Shown here: positions 42,484 to 47,373 of the stretch, in pieces
Layout of the letters: the number at the start of each line of letters is the position of its first letter
How positions within the stretch are numbered: the stretch's first letter is position 1
Assembly (NCBI GenBank): GCA_035443885.1
Contig: DAOMNO010000021.1
Span: forward strand, 1 to 47,373
From: DAOMNO01 sp035443885
GTDB lineage: Bacteria; Planctomycetota; Phycisphaerae; Phycisphaerales; SM1A02
Length of the DNA: 47,373 nt
Direction of reading: 5' to 3'
Notes under the pieces: generated by a model
The model's input: only the letters and a program-made list of their open reading frames with translations
The model's database searches: none
Told to the model about the DNA's origin: nothing
Position numbers and translations under genes: made by a program

Positions 42484-45400
42484 GTCGCCCCTCACGCAGG
42501 GGCGTGGATTGAAACACGAGACTTGCTGGATAGCGTGTGCGTTCTCATGTCGCCCCTCACGCAGGGGCGTGGATTGAAACATTGAGATTGGGCTTGAAGA
42601 AGATTCCGCCTTGTCGCCCCTCACGCAGGGGCGTGGATTGAAACACAACGTCAGCGTGCTTATCACGCATGTAACCGCGTCGCCCCTCACGCAGGGGCGT
42701 GGATTGAAACTCGCGTGCACGGCGACTGCTTGCTCAGGGTGAGCGTCGCCCCTCACGCAGGGGCGTGGATTGAAACGGGCTTCCGGTTTCACCCAGCCCC
42801 AGCCTCATCCAGTCGCCCCTCACGCAGGGGCGTGGATTGAAACCTCATGGCGGTCGCGAATCACGACCGTGGGCACGTCGCCCCTCACGCAGGGGCGTGG
42901 ATTGAAACCTCTTTCGCCTCCGCCTCTGCTTCGATCGTTGTGGTCGCCCCTCACGCAGGGGCGTGGATTGAAACAATCACACTCCTTGAGCAGCTCATTC
43001 AGCCAGCGTCGCCCCTCACGCAGGGGCGTGGATTGAAACTTGAGAACGTCCCGCATGCTGCGGGGTGTTTTTGGTCGCCCCTCACGCAGGGGCGTGGATT
43101 GAAACCGTCTCCGATGCGGACGTCTCGCGTTCCGCCGCAAGTCGCCCCTCACGCAGGGGCGTGGATTGAAACAGCTCCGAGTGCGCCGACGGAGAAAACA
43201 ATGACGTCGCCCCTCACGCAGGGGCGTGGATTGAAACCGCGATGAGAACTCAACAGGGCAACCTCGCCATGGTCGCCCCTCACGCAGGGGCGTGGATTGA
43301 AACTTGGGAAAGGCGCGCATCATCGGCACGCGCTTGCCGTCGCCCCTCACGCAGGGGCGTGGATTGAAACGCGCACAGGGCCGTCATCGGTTGGCGTGGA
43401 CGTGTCGCCCCTCACGCAGGGGCGTGGATTGAAACTCGATGATGCCCGAACCGATCAGGTTGTCGATTGTCGCCCCTCACGCAGGGGCGTGGATTGAAAC
43501 ATCAGAGGCGGCTTGCCTCGTGAATCGCAGGCGGTCGCCCCTCACGCAGGGGCGTGGATTGAAACAGCATGGGGATCACACGGGGTGCAGCCTGCTGAGG
43601 TCGCCCCTCACGCAGGGGCGTGGATTGAAACACCAGCGCCGTGTGTGCTCGCTTGGGGCAATGCCCGTCGCCCCTCACGCAGGGGCGTGGATTGAAACCA
43701 ACGGCACACGCTGTTGGTACCGCGCTGGCAGAGTCGCCCCTCACGCAGGGGCGTGGATTGAAACTTCGGCTCGCGTGGCGCGCTGATGCAGTACCTCGTC
43801 GCCCCTCACGCAGGGGCGTGGATTGAAACAGCCTCATCGAAGGTCATCTCATCGAACGCGAACGTCGCCCCTCACGCAGGGGCGTGGATTGAAACTGGTA
43901 CCGCGAAGGCGCACTGCATCGTGAAGACGGTCGCCCCTCACGCAGGGGCGTGGATTGAAACTGCCGGCGAAACCCCTTCCATGCCCGCGTCGCCTGTCGC
44001 CCCTCACGCAGGGGCGTGGATTGAAACAGTCTCACAACGTCAGCGGATCGCTCAAGGTGCGCGTCGCCCCTCACGCAGGGGCGTGGATTGAAACCGATCC
44101 AATCCCCGCCGGTCGCGTCAGAAACCGAGTCGCCCCTCACGCAGGGGCGTGGATTGAAACGCAACGCGATCCGCCTGCGCGAGCGGCAGAAGGTCGCCCC
44201 TCACGCAGGGGCGTGGATTGAAACCTGATGGCCGTTGCCAACCACGACCGTGGCAGCGTCGCCCCTCACGCAGGGGCGTGGATTGAAACGACAAGATTAA
44301 TCCTGTCGGCGTGTGCTGCCCGACGTCGCCCCTCACGCAGGGGCGTGGATTGAAACGTGTGGCGAAGGTCGCTTGACGCTGGTCCGGGGTCGCCCCTCAC
44401 GCAGGGGCGTGGATTGAAACATGGAGATCGCCGCCACCCTTGTACGGTCGAGCGTCGCCCCTCACGCAGGGGCGTGGATTGAAACCGTATCAAACGAGGC
44501 CGCCGGTCGTTGTGATCGAGTCGCCCCTCACGCAGGGGCGTGGATTGAAACGCGCGCGATGCCCTTCGGGGCTGGCGATGCCTGGTCGCCCCTCACGCAG
44601 GGGCGTGGATTGAAACTGCAAGATTAATCCTGTCGGCGTGTGCTGCCCGAGTCGCCCCTCACGCAGGGGCGTGGATTGAAACTGCCGCACCCCAAGACGC
44701 TGAACGCCGTCAAGTTGTCGCCCCTCACGCAGGGGCGTGGATTGAAACCGCGCGGACCTCGCGCGAGCGATGCTCGTGCCCGTCGCCCCTCACGCAGGGG
44801 CGTGGATTGAAACGCGCTGATCGGCGAGCCGACCGGGACCGAGTGCGTCGCCCCTCACGCAGGGGCGTGGATTGAAACCTGCGTTCGCAGCCGACGCGCA
44901 CGGAATCGCGCCTTGTCGCCCCTCACGCAGGGGCGTGGATTGAAACCGCTATTGGGTCAACGAACACGGACCGCATATCGTCGCCCCTCACGCAGGGGCG
45001 TGGATTGAAACCCCTTCGCGGTACCATTCGCGTGTGCCATCGGCGTCGCCCCTCACGCAGGGGCGTGGATTGAAACGATATCCTCAGGCGTCGTATCCGT
45101 GACCGTCGCGTCGCCCCTCACGCAGGGGCGTGGATTGAAACGTTCTGAACGGTCTGTTCGTGCTGGGTATCGTCGGTCGCCCCTCACGCAGGGGCGTGGA
45201 TTGAAACCGTCTCGATACCAAACGAGCGTACCATTCGCCCACGTCGCCCCTCACGCAGGGGCGTGGATTGAAACAGCCGGATCGAAAAGCGTCTTGCAAC
45301 GGTGAAGGTCGCCCCTCACGCAGGGGCGTGGATTGAAACTGTCGGTCGCGCCGTCAACGCACCCCTCGTACCCGTCGCCCCTCACGCAGGGGCGTGGATT

Positions 45401-46470
45401 GAAACGTGGACGTGCTGGCGATCCGCGACGGCTCAATCGTGTCGCCCCTCACGCAGGGGCGTGGATTGAAACATCCTTGGCGCAGCGGCTGGCGGCGGGA
45501 TTCAGGCTGTCGCCCCTCACGCAGGGGCGTGGATTGAAACAAGTCGGCAGCAAGTTCTCTGTTGGTCGCATCAAGTCGCCCCTCACGCAGGGGCGTGGAT
45601 TGAAACCGGAATCTCATGGACCGGCTCGGTCTGGGAGCGCGGTCGCCCCTCACGCAGGGGCGTGGATTGAAACTGGTACCGCCACGGCAAACTTCATCGC
45701 GACGACGTCGCCCCTCACGCAGGGGCGTGGATTGAAACTGTCCGCTTGCTGTCTGATTGGCCCGGCGTGCCTGTCGCCCCTCACGCAGGGGCGTGGATTG
45801 AAACACGGATCGGCGTTTCATACAAGCCTCTCCTGCCTGTCGCCCCTCACGCAGGGGCGTGGATTGAAACCTGCACGTTCTCGCGGGCATCGGCATTCTC
45901 GGCGGGTCGCCCCTCACGCAGGGGCGTGGATTGAAACATCAGCTCACTCGCAACGCCTGCGTGCTGCTCTGGTCGCCCCTCACGCAGGGGCGTGGATTGA
46001 AACCGTGCAACGTCGGTTCTGGCGCATCACTGCACGCGTCGCCCCTCACGCAGGGGCGTGGATTGAAACTGGGTTTCCGGCACCGATCGAAAAACGACGC
46101 TCGTCGCCCCTCACGCAGGGGCGTGGATTGAAACTTCATCGCCTCGTTACCATCTGGGTAATAGCCGAGTCGCCCCTCACGCAGGGGCGTGGATTGAAAC
46201 TCGATCTCTGAACCGACACGCTGAACCACTTCAGGTCGCCCCTCACGCAGGGGCGTGGATTGAAACTGAGAGTGGAGTTTCCGGCATGACACACAACGAC
46301 AGCGGAGTCGCCCCTCACGCAGGGGCGTGGATTGAAACTGAGAGGTACACGTCGACTGGTGCTGCAAGCGCAGTCGCCCCTCACGCAGGGGCGTGGATTG
46401 AAACAACGCGGCACGTGCAATCATGACCTCGTGGGACTGTCGCCCCTCACGCAGCGGCGTGGATTGACAC
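42484..46470 (+). CRISPR. Type I-C CRISPR array, 61 repeats and 60 spacers
   Basis: Hand count gives 61 repeats of 32 bases (starting GTCGCCCCTC, centre ACGCAGGGGC, ending GTGGATTGAAAC) and 60 spacers. Sixty repeats look identical; the last differs. CGCCCC and GGGGCG in the repeat form a 6-bp stem with a 7-base loop, the expected Cas5c substrate. Spacers are 32-36 bases, mostly 33-34, except spacer 58 (40 bases, 46267-46306). Spacers 6/27 and 28/33 are related pairs, and spacers 19, 22, 39, 42 and 49 encode related peptides. The uniform repeats suggest an active, recently growing array. ORFs across it are artefacts of the repeat. Confidence 0.99.
46439..46470 (+). repeat. Decayed terminal CRISPR repeat
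   Basis: The last repeat differs at two positions: G17 to C, which breaks a stem pair, and A30 to C in the 3' handle. Decay at the end far from the leader is normal for an old terminal repeat. Confidence 0.95.
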
Positions 46471-46602
46471 TACTTTCCCCCTTATCCCCGCGCGGCCGGA
46501 TGACGTTTGCAACTCACTCTGTGGCTGGTACAGAAATGGGTACAAGCGCACGGGCTCCTGCAGTCTGAAGCGGTGCGAGGCAAGGTGCTCCTGCATGGCT
46601 TG

Positions 46603-46775
46603 TTACGCGGTGTACTTCGGCCGACGCAACTCAGGACTCTTCATGCCAGAGTGTTGCGTCTTCTTTCGGTAGTGCGGCTGTTCCGAAATCCGCATCGTCC
46701 GACATACGTCGTCACCGTCACGCCGCTCTCAGCCTGTCGCAACGCCTGCTCTTACCTAAACCACTTCCGTTTCAT
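46603..46775 (-). pseudogene. Decayed IS3-family orfA
   Basis: On the reverse strand an ATG at 46775, after GGAGG, opens MKRKWFR, a stop, then EQALRQAESGVTVTTYVGRCG. After a frameshift it continues as RISEQPHYRKKTQHSGMKSPELRRPKYTA and a stop. This tracks the IS3 OrfA helix-turn-helix pattern (MKRxRFTEEQ, LRQAESGV, GISEQTFYRW, GM, ELRRLK), so it is a remnant with at least one early stop and one frameshift. It lies 133 bases beyond the CRISPR array. No orfB remnant follows it. Confidence 0.6.
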
Positions 46776-46940
46776 TCCGAAGACCTCCGTTTAGAAGCCG
46801 GAATCTACCGGATCTACTCTCCTCCACGCATCAGGATTCGGGCTTGAGCGTAACGAGCGCGTCTGGACCACCTGCCCATGACATCTCGATCCGTCAGGCA
46901 GGACCTAACCCCAATTCGCTAAGAGGATGAGCAGGTCCAG
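46776..46940. other. Non-coding flank between IS remnant and IS3 end
   Basis: No gene is seen. On the reverse strand this is upstream of the orfA remnant and holds TTGGGGTTAGGTCC (near 46893-46906), which resembles the end of the adjacent IS3 element (TTGGGGTAAGGTCA). It may be an old insertion-sequence end. Confidence 0.4.
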
Positions 46941-47373
46941 TGACCTTACCCCAATGTTTGTACCAGTGTCTATGTTAGTTCAATCATGTTGTTCTGTGCC
47001 AGTGGGGACCTGCGCAGCGTAGCGGAGCAGGTTCCCACTGGCATTGTCGCTTCCGGTGCCGGGGGACGGTAGCCCAGCGATGAATGCGGCCTCACCGTGT
47101 TGTAATGCACTCGCCAGCGTTCGATCAGCACCTTCGCCTCCTTCAGTGAATAGAAGATCTCGCCGTTGAGCAGCTCATCACGAAGCTTGCCGTTGAAGCT
47201 CTCCACGTAGCCGTTCTCCCACGGACTTCCAGGCTCAATATACAACGTCTTCACCCTTACCTTGCCAAGCCAGTTGCGAACCACCTTCGATGTGAACTCG
47301 GGTCCGTTGTCGGAACGGATGTGATCCGGAACGCCACACGTCGCAAACAGCCATGACAATCGTTCCAGAACAT
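46941..47373 (-). mobile_element. IS3-family insertion sequence, right end (partial)
   Basis: The element enters from the right edge of the window. The probable terminal repeat on the forward strand starts TGACCTTACCCCAATG at 46941, beginning with TG as IS3-family ends do. The transposase stop is at 46970. The other end and any target duplication are outside the window. Confidence 0.7.
46970..47373 (-). CDS. IS3-family transposase OrfB, C-terminal part (5' partial)
   Basis: The visible 134 residues are the end of an integrase-type DDE transposase. IRSDNGPEFTSKVVRNWL carries the second catalytic Asp; PGSPWENGYVESFNGKLRDELL carries the catalytic Glu; WRVHYNTVRPHSSLGYRPPAPE is the typical C-terminus. 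The reading frame is open to the window edge, so the N-terminal part and first Asp are not seen. No inactivating change is visible. Confidence 0.93.
   Translation of the reverse strand, partial: VLERLSWLFATCGVPDHIRSDNGPEFTSKVVRNWLGKVRVKTLYIEPGSPWENGYVESFNGKLRDELLNGEIFYSLKEAKVLIERWRVHYNTVRPHSSLGYRPPAPEATMPVGTCSATLRRSPLAQNNMIELT

Noticed and set aside
43371..43403. Spacer 14 as a sixth member of the WYR-motif family (reverse frame ends DDGPVR)
   Set aside because: It only recalls the DGPA part of the motif and lacks the WYR core, so it was not counted.
42484..46470. Self-targeting spacers against genes in this window
   Set aside because: No match was noticed by eye, but a full comparison needs a computed search of all spacers against both strands.
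42463..46568. Many long ORFs across the array on both strands (with repeated peptides such as APHAGAWIET or FNPRPCVRGD)
   Set aside because: They are translations of the 32-base repeat with spacers whose lengths keep frame; no start signals or family resemblance.
46507..46794. A 95-codon forward ORF after the array
   Set aside because: It lies over the reverse-strand IS3 orfA remnant and has no recognisable features or start signal.

Overview
The window looks like chromosomal DNA of a planctomycete, most likely of class Phycisphaerae. This is inferred from a dockerin-like C-terminus with the LLANWG signature, a PEP-CTERM-like exported protein, the high-GC composition and the general gene style; no marker gene settles it.

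Layout. 1-919: end of a dockerin-type secreted protein and a PEP-CTERM-like protein. 970-5631: a row of forward genes, namely a GT4 glycosyltransferase, an MBL-fold hydrolase, glucose-6-phosphate dehydrogenase (zwf) and an MDR oxidoreductase. 5663-7033: reverse proC and a lipoprotein, ending against the MDR gene at a strong hairpin. 7200-9344: DUF2089 regulator, small membrane protein and M16 peptidase, behind a consensus promoter with a palindrome over its -35 box. 9354-19628: a long reverse block in transcription order nusA, infB, rbfA, HhH-GPD-like protein, giant TPR lipoprotein, yebC, acyP. rimP and truB, the usual neighbours, are not in it. A roughly 590-base gap upstream of nusA holds several perfect hairpins and a terminator-like element pointing at nusA. 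20222-22895: Ycf46-like AAA ATPase and gpsA. 23057-29063: a complete seven-gene Mrp Na+/H+ antiporter operon (mrpA-G), mostly with 4-base overlaps. 29081-32337: divergent mnmA and mnmG, which both modify the wobble uridine of tRNAs, followed by tRNA-Thr(UGU), three small reverse genes and tRNA-Glu(UUC).

34537-46470 is a complete type I-C CRISPR-Cas locus: cas3, cas5c, cas8c, cas7c, cas4, cas1, cas2, a 181-base leader and an array of 61 repeats and 60 spacers. Cas3, Cas5c, Cas8c and Cas7c would act in interference; Cas4, Cas1 and Cas2 in spacer uptake. The distal end of the array carries a decayed repeat, then a decayed IS3-type orfA and the end of an apparently intact IS3-family element running out of the window.

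The most unusual signals are in the spacers. Five spacers, read in the right strand and frame, encode pieces of one repeated peptide motif (N/D-G-T-x-x-W-Y-R-x-G-x-L-H-R-x-D). One pair differs almost only at synonymous codon positions. Another pair shares a 32-base core but differs at the first two, PAM-proximal bases. A second theme is that about eight genes have a TANNNT -10-like box only 6-8 bases before the start codon, which suggests leaderless transcripts.
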